Shown: in pieces, positions 26,049 through 35,823 of the stretch
Layout of the letters: each line of letters begins with the position of its first letter
How positions within the stretch are numbered: the stretch's first letter is position 1
The notes under the pieces: generated by a model
What the model was told of the DNA's origin: nothing
The model's input: the letters and a program-made list of their open reading frames with translations, nothing else
Database searches by the model: none
Position numbers and translations under genes: made by a program
NCBI RefSeq assembly: GCF_011090385.1
Contig: NZ_SEWW01000001.1
Coordinates: forward strand, 744,001-808,000
Length of the DNA: 64,000 nt
DNA from: Aquirufa beregesia
GTDB lineage: Bacteria; Bacteroidota; Bacteroidia; Cytophagales; Spirosomataceae
Reading direction: 5' to 3'

Positions 26049-27752
26049 ATGCCCAAAGCCCTTACTAATATTTCAGCCATTGTCATTTTAACTTTGATTG
26101 GAATATTTGTGTGTTACATACATTATTTCAGCTTTGATTTTCCATATCAAGATGACGTAACATTATTGGAGTTCATCAATAGTACTCAGAATACCCCTTG
26201 GAATTGGTCTCATTTTTTTCAATCGCTATTCCGAGTAGATAATGACCATTCCATTGTTATACCCAGACTTATCACATGGGTTGACTATTTGATATTCGGT
26301 CAGGTTAATTTCCAGCATTTAATCCTGGTTACTTTAGGCGAGCTAATCCTCATTTTATATCTCCTGTATCGTTTATTCAAAAGACAGCAAATTCATCTGG
26401 TATATTTTATCCCCGTAGCTTTCCTTTGGCTACAACCTCAATATCACGAAGTTTCGAATTGGGCTATAACGGGTCTCCAGCACGGTCATGTTACGTTATT
26501 TTTACTCGCTAGTCTTCTGTTTATTACTGAAGACAAAGCCTATGCCTTAGCTTGGGCTATCACATTAGCTTTCTTAGCTTCATTCACTTTTGGTAATGGT
26601 TTTATTGTTTTTATAGCTCTTGCTTACGTTTATTTATTACAAAAAAATTGGAAAAACGCCCTCATTGTGGGGATCTGCTTAATGCTATTCTTTGCTTGCT
26701 ATTTACAAATTTACCAGATGGGGCAAGCGGCCAAATTCCATTGGAATATCAACCATATCCTATTTTCATTCTTGGGCTTTATTGGAGCTAGCGCCATGGA
26801 ATTCCCTAAAATTGGTCTCGTGCTTTCCTGGTTTATAGGCTTTTTAGTCGTGTCCATATTTATTTTCTATAGCATAGACCATGGGAAGTTCAATTTAAAA
26901 AACAAAGATCAAGGCACTTATTTAGGCATATTAACCTTCATTTTATTTTCGGCTGGTTTAATTGCTTTGGTTCGTTCCGCTGAGAACTATACTATTTACA
27001 GTCGTTTTCAATTATATGCTGCCTTATCCATCATCATCGTGTATTTGCATATCCTTCTACATACCAATAAACGATTTCACTCATTCCTATTAATAGGCAC
27101 ACTGCTATATTGTATCCCCTTTTATTGCCTCTCATTTTTCAATCATAGTATTGCACAACAATACCAAAAGATGAGTTTTTTAGCAGATCGAATCAATTGG
27201 AAAAATAATCAATGTATACTATCTGTCAGCTCCGGGTTTTTATGGAACGCCAAACCCATTATACTTGAAGCAGAAAATAACCGAGTCTATTCCATGAATT
27301 ATCCCTGGGATAATCCTTTTCAGCATCAGGAAGCTATTTCTCTACCAAAGGAGTCTTTAACATTCCAGGCTAAAGAATATAAAGAAATCATGCGGCAAAA
27401 GCATGCTACCTGGATCAATCATTATTATTGGTTAGAATTTCAGCATTTCCCTTTTAGCACAGAATTCAAGAAACAGTGGTTCATTATACTCCAGTCAACG
27501 AATCAACATGCCAACAGCTACATTCTTCCTATTCAATTTGCATTAAATGGCAAAAAGAACTTCCTATCCATGGAAAACTATAGAGCTAACTATGGTTCGA
27601 TTAAAATCAACCACGAATCCCTTAAAGCTGGTAACTACGAGATGTATCTATGGAATTTAGATCCAGAAAATCCAGCATCTAAAAATCGATTGTATGCCCT
27701 AAAACAGCTAATGCAAGTAGACACAAGTTTGCATACACTTAAGTTAAACTAA
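26049..27752 (+). CDS. Multi-pass membrane protein, GT-C glycosyltransferase-like
   Basis: A 567-residue protein with about ten membrane helices in the first 360 residues and a roughly 200-residue soluble C-terminal part. An acidic pair in the first extracytoplasmic loop (FPYQDDVTLLEF) resembles the catalytic DD/DE motif of GT-C lipid-sugar transferases. The neighbour on the other strand is a GT9 enzyme, which fits surface-polysaccharide or LPS modification. No family match can be claimed beyond this architecture. Confidence 0.5.
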   Translation: MPKALTNISAIVILTLIGIFVCYIHYFSFDFPYQDDVTLLEFINSTQNTPWNWSHFFQSLFRVDNDHSIVIPRLITWVDYLIFGQVNFQHLILVTLGELILILYLLYRLFKRQQIHLVYFIPVAFLWLQPQYHEVSNWAITGLQHGHVTLFLLASLLFITEDKAYALAWAITLAFLASFTFGNGFIVFIALAYVYLLQKNWKNALIVGICLMLFFACYLQIYQMGQAAKFHWNINHILFSFLGFIGASAMEFPKIGLVLSWFIGFLVVSIFIFYSIDHGKFNLKNKDQGTYLGILTFILFSAGLIALVRSAENYTIYSRFQLYAALSIIIVYLHILLHTNKRFHSFLLIGTLLYCIPFYCLSFFNHSIAQQYQKMSFLADRINWKNNQCILSVSSGFLWNAKPIILEAENNRVYSMNYPWDNPFQHQEAISLPKESLTFQAKEYKEIMRQKHATWINHYYWLEFQHFPFSTEFKKQWFIILQSTNQHANSYILPIQFALNGKKNFLSMENYRANYGSIKINHESLKAGNYEMYLWNLDPENPASKNRLYALKQLMQVDTSLHTLKLN

Positions 27753-28055
27753 TTCTCCATTCCTTAGGGCACAAAAAAAATCCAAGATTCATTGAATCTT
27801 GGATTTACATTACTCCGTGTTCTAAATTATATCGTTCGTGGAGGTTATAAGAAAACTCTTACAGAAACATCACTTACCGTCTTAAGAGTATTTTCATTTT
27901 TATAACACTTCAAAGGTACGCTAATAATTTACAATCACAAACAGATAATTCAGAGTATATGTAAAGAAAAATTAACCCCAAAATATTCTTTACGAATTTT
28001 AAAAAGAGAACAATTCATTCGTTAAAATTTTATTTGAAATTTAAACAAGAGAACA
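27753..28055. other. Intergenic region between two convergent genes
   Basis: It contains the hairpin at 27779-27806 and a second possible stem (ACTCTTA and TAAGAGT, about 27862-27895) that could end transcription of the AraC gene. I see no gene in it. Confidence 0.5.
27779..27806. terminator. Bidirectional-type terminator hairpin
   Basis: Perfect 12-bp stem AATCCAAGATTC and GAATCTTGGATT with a 3-base loop, flanked by eight A on the left and TTTA on the right, 26 bases after the GT-C-like gene. Confidence 0.7.
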
Positions 28056-29240
28056 TCAGTTCATGTACTTTGCAAAGTACTGTCCGGGGGAAACTCCCTT
28101 AAGCTTCTTCACTGCCGTATTAAAACTCTGCCGAGTACCAAAACCCGATTCTGTGGCTATAACCTCTATTTTAAAAGATTTCCAGCGAGAATTATCGCGA
28201 CATTGCTCTTCTGCATATTGAATTCTCCACGAATTTACATAGTCTGTAAAGGAAAAGTCAAGCTCCTCTTGCAAGGATATACGTATCAGCCTGGGTTTAA
28301 TTTTTAAACTTTGAGCTACTAAATTCAAAGATATATTTGGTTTCAAAAAAATAAACTCCGATTCAAAATATCGATCCATTTTTTCTAAAATTGATTTATT
28401 CTTTACATTAATTCTTGATTTGTCAGTATCAAATACCCTTAAATCCTCTATTTTTTCTTGAATCTCTCGATGAGAATGCTGAAAAACGAGGCCTTTTAAA
28501 TAAGGTCCATCCAATAATCGAGGATTCAAAAACAGAAATAAAGCCATGAGGGCAAACTCCCCCGCATATAGAAAATCCCGAGCAACCGCCTGAACTTGAT
28601 CCTGATAGATGATATTAAAAGTAATATGACAAGCTAATACAATGATTTTTAACACTAGATCACCTGTCAACCAAAAAACGATAAGGCGATTCTTCAGTAA
28701 AAAGGACTTTGACACTGACTGATAATATTTGAATAATTCATAAGCAGTCCATATCATATAAGAAATATAGGATAGCCCCTTTAAATAGACATGTGTTCTC
28801 ATGGAAAACAATCCAAAGCTAGAATGATTGGTATTAAAAGTACTTTGTTTAATTACCTCGTTGATTTCAGCAATTTTGACGGCTTCTGTACTAAGATATA
28901 ATGGCACAAACTCAAGAAAATGGAAGGCAAATGGAAGGAAGTGTAAAAAATAAATGGGTTTAAACTTTCTTTCTGGATACAATAAAAAATGTTGAAACAG
29001 AAAGGATAATGGCCCTATTACATAAAACAAAGGAGAAATAACTCTAAAAAAATGAGGATGATCTACTATGAGGGGTAATTGAATGTAATAACTACAATAG
29101 AGCTGTATACCTAATTGCAAAAACTGAAGCCCGAGAAGTCGAGTCGCCAATAGACCCTTTTTCAACATCAGACTAGCACCAAAAGCAAAAAACAAGAAAC
29201 CTAAAAAATACAGATAATAGTTTATGGTAATTTTTTCCAT
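28056..29240 (-). CDS. AraC-family regulator with membrane N-terminus
   Basis: A 394-residue protein with about seven hydrophobic segments over the first 240 residues and a C-terminal AraC-type double helix-turn-helix (about 290-392: SLNLVAQSLKIKPRLIRISL and ESGFGTRQSFNTAVKKLKGV, then SPGQYF). It is therefore a membrane-embedded one-component regulator, a type common in Bacteroidota. It stands in front of the large cytochrome/propeller gene and may control the carbohydrate region; no binding site was identified. Confidence 0.8.
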   Translation of the reverse strand: MEKITINYYLYFLGFLFFAFGASLMLKKGLLATRLLGLQFLQLGIQLYCSYYIQLPLIVDHPHFFRVISPLFYVIGPLSFLFQHFLLYPERKFKPIYFLHFLPFAFHFLEFVPLYLSTEAVKIAEINEVIKQSTFNTNHSSFGLFSMRTHVYLKGLSYISYMIWTAYELFKYYQSVSKSFLLKNRLIVFWLTGDLVLKIIVLACHITFNIIYQDQVQAVARDFLYAGEFALMALFLFLNPRLLDGPYLKGLVFQHSHREIQEKIEDLRVFDTDKSRINVKNKSILEKMDRYFESEFIFLKPNISLNLVAQSLKIKPRLIRISLQEELDFSFTDYVNSWRIQYAEEQCRDNSRWKSFKIEVIATESGFGTRQSFNTAVKKLKGVSPGQYFAKYMN

Positions 29241-29350
29241 AAATGATGAAAAACTAGGATAATGCTCCTAAGGTTTACTATTGAGAGAGATCAGAGTCTA
29301 ATTTAAGTAAAGTACAAAATGGGTAAATTATACTTTGTTTCAAAAAAATA

Positions 29351-29379
29351 AAAAGCAGCCTAAAAAATAGGCTGCTTTT
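29351..29379 (-). terminator. Terminator after the SGNH/propeller/cytochrome gene
   Basis: Stem AAAAGCAGCCTA and TAGGCTGCTTTT (29351-29362 and 29368-29379) with a 5-base loop. On the minus strand, the direction of the gene ending at 29393, it is followed by a T-rich run. Confidence 0.8.
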
Positions 29380-29392
29380 CAGATAAAAAAAA

Positions 29393-32300
29393 TTAATCTT
29401 CCATAGGATGTTCAGAAAGAAGCTTATCCACTTGATAAAAATCTTTTTTACCTAATACGTTTGCTCGTACTTCTTTGACCTTTTGTGGAGTAATAACAGA
29501 CCCCTTATTGCCAAAAGCATTACGAATATAGGTCAATACATCAGCTACTTCTTTATCATTCATTAGCCCCCCAAAAGGAGTCATAGGTACCTGTCCGGAA
29601 TATTTGACACCATTGACAGACATAGGGCCCATTAAACCTTTTAAAACCAATTTAATTAATCTATCCTGATTTCCAGTCACCCATTTAGAGCCTGATAAAG
29701 GAGGAAATCCTGAGGCTGTAAGCCCTTTCCCATCCAATTGATGGCAAGTGCCACAATACCCTTCTTTTCCAAACAAGGCTCCTCCTGCGGTATAAGATTC
29801 TAAATCCGCCCCCTTTAAGTTAGTTGCACCATAGACTTCTTTTTTACGCTCTACTCCTCTTCCACTCAGGTGAGCCAATGCCGTTTCATAGGTATGAATC
29901 ATCCAATCATCTAAAGGTTTGGTCTTGGCAATAGCTAAAATAGGTAAACCTTTTGCTGGACCAATCCAAGACGCAGCTACAATGGCCTCCAGTCGAACTC
30001 GACCATGCTTATCTTGGGCAGCTTGACTTAATAAAGCTGCTTGATTAGGTAATTGATGTCCATTATACCGGACAGCCCTTACTGCTGCAGCCCGTACATG
30101 GTAATCTTTAGCTTTTAGTAATTGAGCCAATAAAACCTGATCTATTTTATTCATCCCCCAAGTAACCCATAATGCCTCTAACGCATGATGCTCATAGGAG
30201 GGGTCATTTTTATCCAATTTAGCTACCCAAGCTTTGGTTTTTGAAATTACCTCAGCAACATTACGTCCTCTCAATTCTCGGCGTGTTCTGTATCTAGTTC
30301 GATATTCTGGCAACTTTAAATTCTCCAATAATTCATCGATGGAAGCACCAAAGACCTTGGCTGGTTTAACTAATGGACGCGACGGATAAGTAATCCGATA
30401 AATACGACCATGGGTATGATCTCTCAATGGATCACGTGCATTATGTTGCATATGACCAATGAGTATATTGTGCCAATCAATGAAATAAAGGGACCCATCT
30501 GGGGCAAATTCCATATCCACAGGTCTGAAATTACGGTCCTCACTTTTGACCAAATCTACCCGATGTTTAGACTTATAGCCTGTACCATCATCCCAGATTT
30601 GATGCTGCTTCATACCTAAAAATCCTATGGTATTGTTAATCAACATATCTCCCTGAACTTCATCCGGAAAATGTCTACTTGAGATAAATTCCAAACCTGA
30701 GGTAGGTCTTACTCGATGCGCTTCTTCAATCAAATTATATGATTTATGGTTGGCTTCTCCATATCGGCTTAAGACACTACCTGGCATCATCCAACGAACA
30801 TCTGGCCCTGAAGTTTCGGCAAAGAAATTTTGACCCCAACGATCAAAAGCTATTCCCCAAGGATTTGGGATAGATAATTGGGCAACTCTTTCTAAATGCC
30901 TACGAGTAGGATTAAATCGATAGAAACCTCCATTGGTTCCGCGTACCGTTCCATAAGGAGTCTCCACATTGGTATGTAAGAATACCCCTTCTCCCATGTA
31001 AATAGCCCCTGATTCATCAGAAACAAAGGCATGGATTTCATGGTGAGAATCGTGGTCATCAAAACCACTGTAAATAATTTCTTTACTATCTGCCTTATCA
31101 TCTCCATTCGTATCTTTCAATAGTACCAAATTGGTTCCTTGGCTCACAAAGACTCCTTCTTGCGTGATTTCAAAACCCACAGGCAATTGTAAATGGTCAG
31201 CAAATATAATTTCGCGATCTGCTTTCCCATCTCCATTGGTATCCTCATAAATCAATAATTTATCATTCGGTTTTGGATCACCCGGTTTATAATGGGGATA
31301 GGTAGGCATAGACGCCACCCAAAGTCGGCCTTTATTATCAAATGTCATTTGAGAAGGCTTAGCCAAATTGGGAAATTGCTCTTCAGAAGCAAATAATTCC
31401 AATTTATATCCTGCTGGAACTTGAATCGATTTCAAAGCCTCCTCACCATATAAATAGCGTAAACTTCCGTTTTTATCTGGATTGTAATTGGTAGTAACGG
31501 CAGGTAAAGTTCTAGTTTTTTTGTCTTCCGCCTCAATATCCAAGACCTTACCTTCACGGGCTGCTAACCAGATTGCCTGTTGGCGTACTTGCGTCATCTG
31601 ACGTATTTTTTCAATTTCCGCTGGATAATTATCGGGGCCAAATGGATTGTAACGTCTACCATATACGTGTACTCCATTGGGGATTTTGAAATCATTGTGC
31701 CACATCCAGTTTTTTTCATCCACAGCTGCCTGAACTAAAGCTCTACGAGATGCTATTTCTGTCGATTTTTTTCCGAACAATTGATCGGCTAAAAATAAAG
31801 ACAAACGCTGGTATCCTGCATTATTCAATTGTAACCCATCAATGGTCAAAGGTTCTTGACTTTCTTCATACCATTTTTGAGATATGTCAAAAACATTTAT
31901 AAACAATACATTATTTTGATCTGCCACTTCTTTCATGGCTTTGGTATACATAGCCAAGCGCTCATTTTCCATTTTACCATTGGGTAAATCTCGCAATGTA
32001 CTGATGTCTTCAAAGGCAATCGGAGAAACCAAGGCTAATTGTGGCGCTTTCAAGCCATTGTATTTTTGATTTTGAGTATGTTTGATGAAAGCTGTCAATT
32101 CCGCTTTATAATTATCTACTCTAGTAGCACCTTCGGTGGATTCAGGATATCCAAAAAAGGCCACGACAATATCCGTTTTTAAACGACTTAACCAGACGTC
32201 ATGTTTTTCCAAATGGCCTTCACTTCCTGAGTTTTTAGCAAATTCCAGTTGGAATTTTTCTGCTCCTGGGAAAACCCAGGGATTATTTCGGGAAGAATGA

Positions 32301-32551
32301 GGTCTAAAACCAGGAGTATCTCCTCCATCACACAGATTTCTTACAGTCAATAAACTATCAGGATATCTCAGGTGCAATTCTGTTTCAAAATGATCGAAAT
32401 TGATCATTCGGGAGCCTAGATTATTGCCAATCAACGATATACTTGTGTTCTTTTTGATTGGTAAATAGGGAGAAGAGGAAGGCTGAAAAGAGCTAAAAGC
32501 AATGATAGCTAAAACAATACCTACTATCCCGAATTTAATTTTATAGGACAT
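29393..32551 (-). CDS. Exported SGNH hydrolase-like / PVC-type dehydrogenase with cytochrome c domain
   Basis: A 1052-residue periplasmic protein. An N-terminal signal or anchor (IVGIVLAIIAF) precedes an SGNH/GDSL-hydrolase-like domain (about 35-260), then a PVC-type membrane-bound-dehydrogenase beta-propeller (about 375-730, with Asp-rich loops DTNGDGKAD and DTNGDDKAD), HEAT-like repeats (about 780-880) and a C-terminal class I cytochrome c (YCGTCHQ heme site, later MTPFGG as the likely axial Met). Proteins of this type are predicted to oxidise sugars or alcohols and feed electrons to the respiratory chain, but the substrate is unknown. It is co-directional with the Gfo/Idh/MocA gene upstream. 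That gene has its own terminator. Confidence 0.8.
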   Translation of the reverse strand: MSYKIKFGIVGIVLAIIAFSSFQPSSSPYLPIKKNTSISLIGNNLGSRMINFDHFETELHLRYPDSLLTVRNLCDGGDTPGFRPHSSRNNPWVFPGAEKFQLEFAKNSGSEGHLEKHDVWLSRLKTDIVVAFFGYPESTEGATRVDNYKAELTAFIKHTQNQKYNGLKAPQLALVSPIAFEDISTLRDLPNGKMENERLAMYTKAMKEVADQNNVLFINVFDISQKWYEESQEPLTIDGLQLNNAGYQRLSLFLADQLFGKKSTEIASRRALVQAAVDEKNWMWHNDFKIPNGVHVYGRRYNPFGPDNYPAEIEKIRQMTQVRQQAIWLAAREGKVLDIEAEDKKTRTLPAVTTNYNPDKNGSLRYLYGEEALKSIQVPAGYKLELFASEEQFPNLAKPSQMTFDNKGRLWVASMPTYPHYKPGDPKPNDKLLIYEDTNGDGKADREIIFADHLQLPVGFEITQEGVFVSQGTNLVLLKDTNGDDKADSKEIIYSGFDDHDSHHEIHAFVSDESGAIYMGEGVFLHTNVETPYGTVRGTNGGFYRFNPTRRHLERVAQLSIPNPWGIAFDRWGQNFFAETSGPDVRWMMPGSVLSRYGEANHKSYNLIEEAHRVRPTSGLEFISSRHFPDEVQGDMLINNTIGFLGMKQHQIWDDGTGYKSKHRVDLVKSEDRNFRPVDMEFAPDGSLYFIDWHNILIGHMQHNARDPLRDHTHGRIYRITYPSRPLVKPAKVFGASIDELLENLKLPEYRTRYRTRRELRGRNVAEVISKTKAWVAKLDKNDPSYEHHALEALWVTWGMNKIDQVLLAQLLKAKDYHVRAAAVRAVRYNGHQLPNQAALLSQAAQDKHGRVRLEAIVAASWIGPAKGLPILAIAKTKPLDDWMIHTYETALAHLSGRGVERKKEVYGATNLKGADLESYTAGGALFGKEGYCGTCHQLDGKGLTASGFPPLSGSKWVTGNQDRLIKLVLKGLMGPMSVNGVKYSGQVPMTPFGGLMNDKEVADVLTYIRNAFGNKGSVITPQKVKEVRANVLGKKDFYQVDKLLSEHPMED

Positions 32552-32614
32552 GATCTAAATATTTTTGTTCAATGTTTAGAGAGTAATATTAATCGAAATA
32601 AAAATGGCAAAAAA

Positions 32615-32643
32615 AAGATGGACCCTGAGGCAGGATCCATCTT
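32615..32643 (-). terminator. Strong terminator after the Gfo/Idh/MocA gene at 32652
   Basis: Arms AAGATGGA-C-CCTG and CAGG-A-TCCATCTT with an AGG loop. Read on the minus strand it is followed by a run of eight T. It separates this gene from the 29393-32551 gene. Confidence 0.8.
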
Positions 32644-32651
32644 GTTAGGTG

Positions 32652-34103
32652 TTAGTTTCCTAATGTCCAGCCTTCGCGGTAAGTTCTCTTGACAAAGGCA
32701 TTGGCTGCGTCATAATTGGTGACACGCATGTTTTGATTATCCCAAAGCAACTTGGTGTTTGAACCTGGATAATGCATTCCATTTCCTGTTTTTCTAGGTA
32801 CAGGAATATCTGCCACACGAATAGCTAAATTCGCCATCAAAATAGCTTCTGTCAAAGGACCTGCCATTTCAAATGGTGAGCTCAATTGTTTTTTACCATA
32901 TCCTGCAATACAGCCTTCTACCCATTGGGCATAGTGACCATCAGCACTACCTGGTACCCGTTCTAATTTACGAGGTACTTTTACTTCTTCATTTCTAGAT
33001 AAAGGCAACAAACGAGGATTAGCCGCATATTCACTGGCCATCATTTTACCTTTGGTTCCGATGAATAAAATACCTGAATTACCATCACCAAACATTTCAT
33101 CTGGACCTAATTCTTCTGGTCTTTCTGGTTTAATACCACCATCCATCCAATGCATAGTAATAGGTCCTTGAGTACGATCTGTTTTAGGGAAAGTTAAGGT
33201 AGCATGACTTGATGGAGGGCAACTATCTGGGAAAAATCCACGTTTTCCGAAAGCCGTAAATACACTGCTGACCGAAGCCTGTACATCTGATGCATATTTT
33301 AAATTCAATACGCGGAAAGGAGCCTCCATTAAATGGCAACCTAAATCCCCTAAAGCACCAGTACCATAATCCCACCAACCTCTCCAGCTTCCTGGAATCA
33401 AATTATCTACATAATCTTTGTAAGGAGCTGTACCTAGCCATAAATCCCAATCCAATCCTTGTGGAACGGCAGGCTTATTGCTTGGCCAAGGGATACCTTG
33501 TGGCCAAATAGGGCGATTTGTCCAGATTTGTACCGTATGTACATCTCCGATGATACCCGCATCAAACCATTCTACCAACTGTCGAACACCGTCGCCAGAG
33601 GATCCTTGGTTACCCATTTGGGTGACTACTTTGTATTTTTTAGCTGCCTCTGTTAAGGCTCTTGCTTCATAAATATCATGCGTCATTGGTTTTTGCACGT
33701 ATACGTGTTTACCTAATTGCATGGCGGCCATTGCCTGAATAGCGTGGTTGTGATCGGGAGTAGAAACGGATACTGCATCAAAGTTCTTTGACTCCTTTTC
33801 TAACATCACACGCCAATCCTTATAATATTTTGCTTTGGGATAAGCTTCTACTGAATCTTTTGCCTGACGATCATCTACATCACACAGAAAACCAATATCT
33901 GCTTTGCCACTTTGAGCAAAATAACGTAAATCTGATTTTCCTTTTCCTCCAACTCCAATACCGGCAACAACGATTTTATCACTGGGTGCTGTAAAGCCTT
34001 TTCCACCTAATACATGGCGGGGAACAATCATAAAACCAGCAGAGGCTAAACTGGCAGACTTAATAAACTCCCTTCTGGAAGCATCGGATTTTTTTAGTTT
34101 CAT
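32652..34103 (-). CDS. Tat-exported Gfo/Idh/MocA oxidoreductase
   Basis: A 483-residue protein from M at 34103 (MKLKKSDASRREF). The twin-arginine motif SRREFIK is followed by a hydrophobic stretch. The NAD(P)-binding start is VVAGIGVGGKGKSDL, and HVYVQKPMTHD carries the catalytic Lys of the EKP type. Proteins of this branch oxidise sugars or polyols, some to 3-keto-sugars, with a tightly held nicotinamide cofactor. It is followed by a strong terminator. Confidence 0.85.
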   Translation of the reverse strand: MKLKKSDASRREFIKSASLASAGFMIVPRHVLGGKGFTAPSDKIVVAGIGVGGKGKSDLRYFAQSGKADIGFLCDVDDRQAKDSVEAYPKAKYYKDWRVMLEKESKNFDAVSVSTPDHNHAIQAMAAMQLGKHVYVQKPMTHDIYEARALTEAAKKYKVVTQMGNQGSSGDGVRQLVEWFDAGIIGDVHTVQIWTNRPIWPQGIPWPSNKPAVPQGLDWDLWLGTAPYKDYVDNLIPGSWRGWWDYGTGALGDLGCHLMEAPFRVLNLKYASDVQASVSSVFTAFGKRGFFPDSCPPSSHATLTFPKTDRTQGPITMHWMDGGIKPERPEELGPDEMFGDGNSGILFIGTKGKMMASEYAANPRLLPLSRNEEVKVPRKLERVPGSADGHYAQWVEGCIAGYGKKQLSSPFEMAGPLTEAILMANLAIRVADIPVPRKTGNGMHYPGSNTKLLWDNQNMRVTNYDAANAFVKRTYREGWTLGN

Positions 34104-34236
34104 AGGTCTAATTTTAAAAGTCTTTCGAATTGTCAAATTCTGTATAGCAATTCAATCTTCAAAGCTATAACAATTTTGCATTTGAACAATTCAATTTAAA
34201 CTATTTTTAATCCTACGATGACTTGTAGGCTTAAAG

Positions 34237-35556
34237 CTATTTGTTGGTCCATTGTTGTATCACTTGATATGGAACAGATACAGAAGTCATGTAAACGGGG
34301 TTTTGTTGATACGATTCAGTAAAACACTCCCAGGGTGCTCCAAAGCCCTTCCCTTTTCTAAAATCGCCCTTTCTTAGGTCCTTAATCAATTCTTGAATAA
34401 GCTGTTGTCCTAGGGAAAAATGGGTCAAAGTCAATGTATAAGCTACCCACCCTGTAGCAGTCGACCAATAAGCCCCATTTTGATAGCTCTCCTTTTTCAC
34501 TAAACTTCCCTCCCAGGCAGTGAATTCACTAAAGTCATCTGATTTCAAAACGTGTCGAACTGCTCCTCGATAAGCCAATGTATTATTTTGATAGGCTTGA
34601 CTCAATCTTCTGGAGGCTTTAAGAGCATCTTCACCCGCTAACACTCTGGTATATACGGCCCAAGCCGTACTCCACACATCGACTTGTGCACTCTTCCCAG
34701 TTGATGCTTTCAACATACCATTGGGTTCAAGAAACACGTTCACAATATTTTGCTTTAGGATTGCGGCCTTTGCCTTTTGTCTTCGGCATTCCTCCTCATT
34801 TCCCCTCCATTGATACAATTCTGCTAATTGACATAAAGCTTGATACCTCAATAAGGAAGGAAAACATAAATCACCTGTCATATGTATGGCATCTCGAAAC
34901 CCAAAATCGACACCTCGGTTGGAATCTGTAACACTGACCAGTTGATTTTTAGGGTTTATTGGCACAGATTCCAATGCTAAAATCAAGCGATTGAACAAGC
35001 TGATTCCGTGAATTTTTTGGTCCAGTATAGCCAAATCTTCACTTTGCTTGACATATTCATAGGCCATGTGAATAAAAAAGAACATATCATCCAAAGGTGG
35101 CTGATAGCCCCATTGAATTTCTCCTTGATTTTCAAATGAATAAGTTCCTGGAAAATAAATCGGTTTAGCATCATCTATCCGAATATGATCAGCAATGGCC
35201 CCTTTAGGAATGGTAGATCCATATTTTGTTTTCTTAATTTGCTCATTTTGGGTAGCAGCCGTTAAGCATAGCATGTGCTTTTGCTCTTTGATCGTGATCA
35301 TGCCTGTACCTACCGACATGGCATAATCCCGAATCCAAAAGGCAGGATAGGAAGTTCGAGCTCCTGGACGAATCAAGGTGCCGCCTGTTTGATTAGGCCC
35401 AAAATCTGGTGAGATTCGTTGATGGGGCCTTATCCTTGAACTATCAATGACCGCTTGTGTCAATTCTTTCAAAAATTGCCAATCATCCTGACTGATCAAT
35501 GATTGTGCATTGATTTGAATAAAAGGCCAGAAGATGAGTAGTAGAAATAAACGCAC
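34237..35556 (-). CDS. Exported six-hairpin glycosidase-like protein
   Basis: A 439-residue protein with a Sec signal peptide (cleavage probably after INA). Aromatic and acidic motifs fit an (alpha/alpha)6 barrel glycoside hydrolase: PAFWIRDYAMSVGTGM, WGYQPPLDDMFFF, ENQGEIQWGY, WSTAWAVYTR and AYWSTATGWVAYTL. I cannot assign a GH family. It sits between two Gfo/Idh/MocA genes, which points to breakdown of a glycoside in the periplasm. Confidence 0.6.
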   Translation of the reverse strand: MRLFLLLIFWPFIQINAQSLISQDDWQFLKELTQAVIDSSRIRPHQRISPDFGPNQTGGTLIRPGARTSYPAFWIRDYAMSVGTGMITIKEQKHMLCLTAATQNEQIKKTKYGSTIPKGAIADHIRIDDAKPIYFPGTYSFENQGEIQWGYQPPLDDMFFFIHMAYEYVKQSEDLAILDQKIHGISLFNRLILALESVPINPKNQLVSVTDSNRGVDFGFRDAIHMTGDLCFPSLLRYQALCQLAELYQWRGNEEECRRQKAKAAILKQNIVNVFLEPNGMLKASTGKSAQVDVWSTAWAVYTRVLAGEDALKASRRLSQAYQNNTLAYRGAVRHVLKSDDFSEFTAWEGSLVKKESYQNGAYWSTATGWVAYTLTLTHFSLGQQLIQELIKDLRKGDFRKGKGFGAPWECFTESYQQNPVYMTSVSVPYQVIQQWTNK

Positions 35557-35823
35557 CTGTAAATTATGAATTATAAATGTATGTTGACAATAACAGAAAT
35601 GTGGAAACTAGTCTGTTCTTTCAAATTTAATCTTTAATTACAATTTATTTGTAAAGGCAGCCTATTGCCATTTTATTCAGGCACTTACAAATAGCCCTCC
35701 ATAATTCATCATTTATAATTTCTTCCATTGCAACTCAGGCTTGCAAAAATGAATGCAATGAATAACTTTGAAAAAGCTTAGCCTTTCATGGCTCAACAAA
35801 TAAACCTATTTTAACTCAAAATA

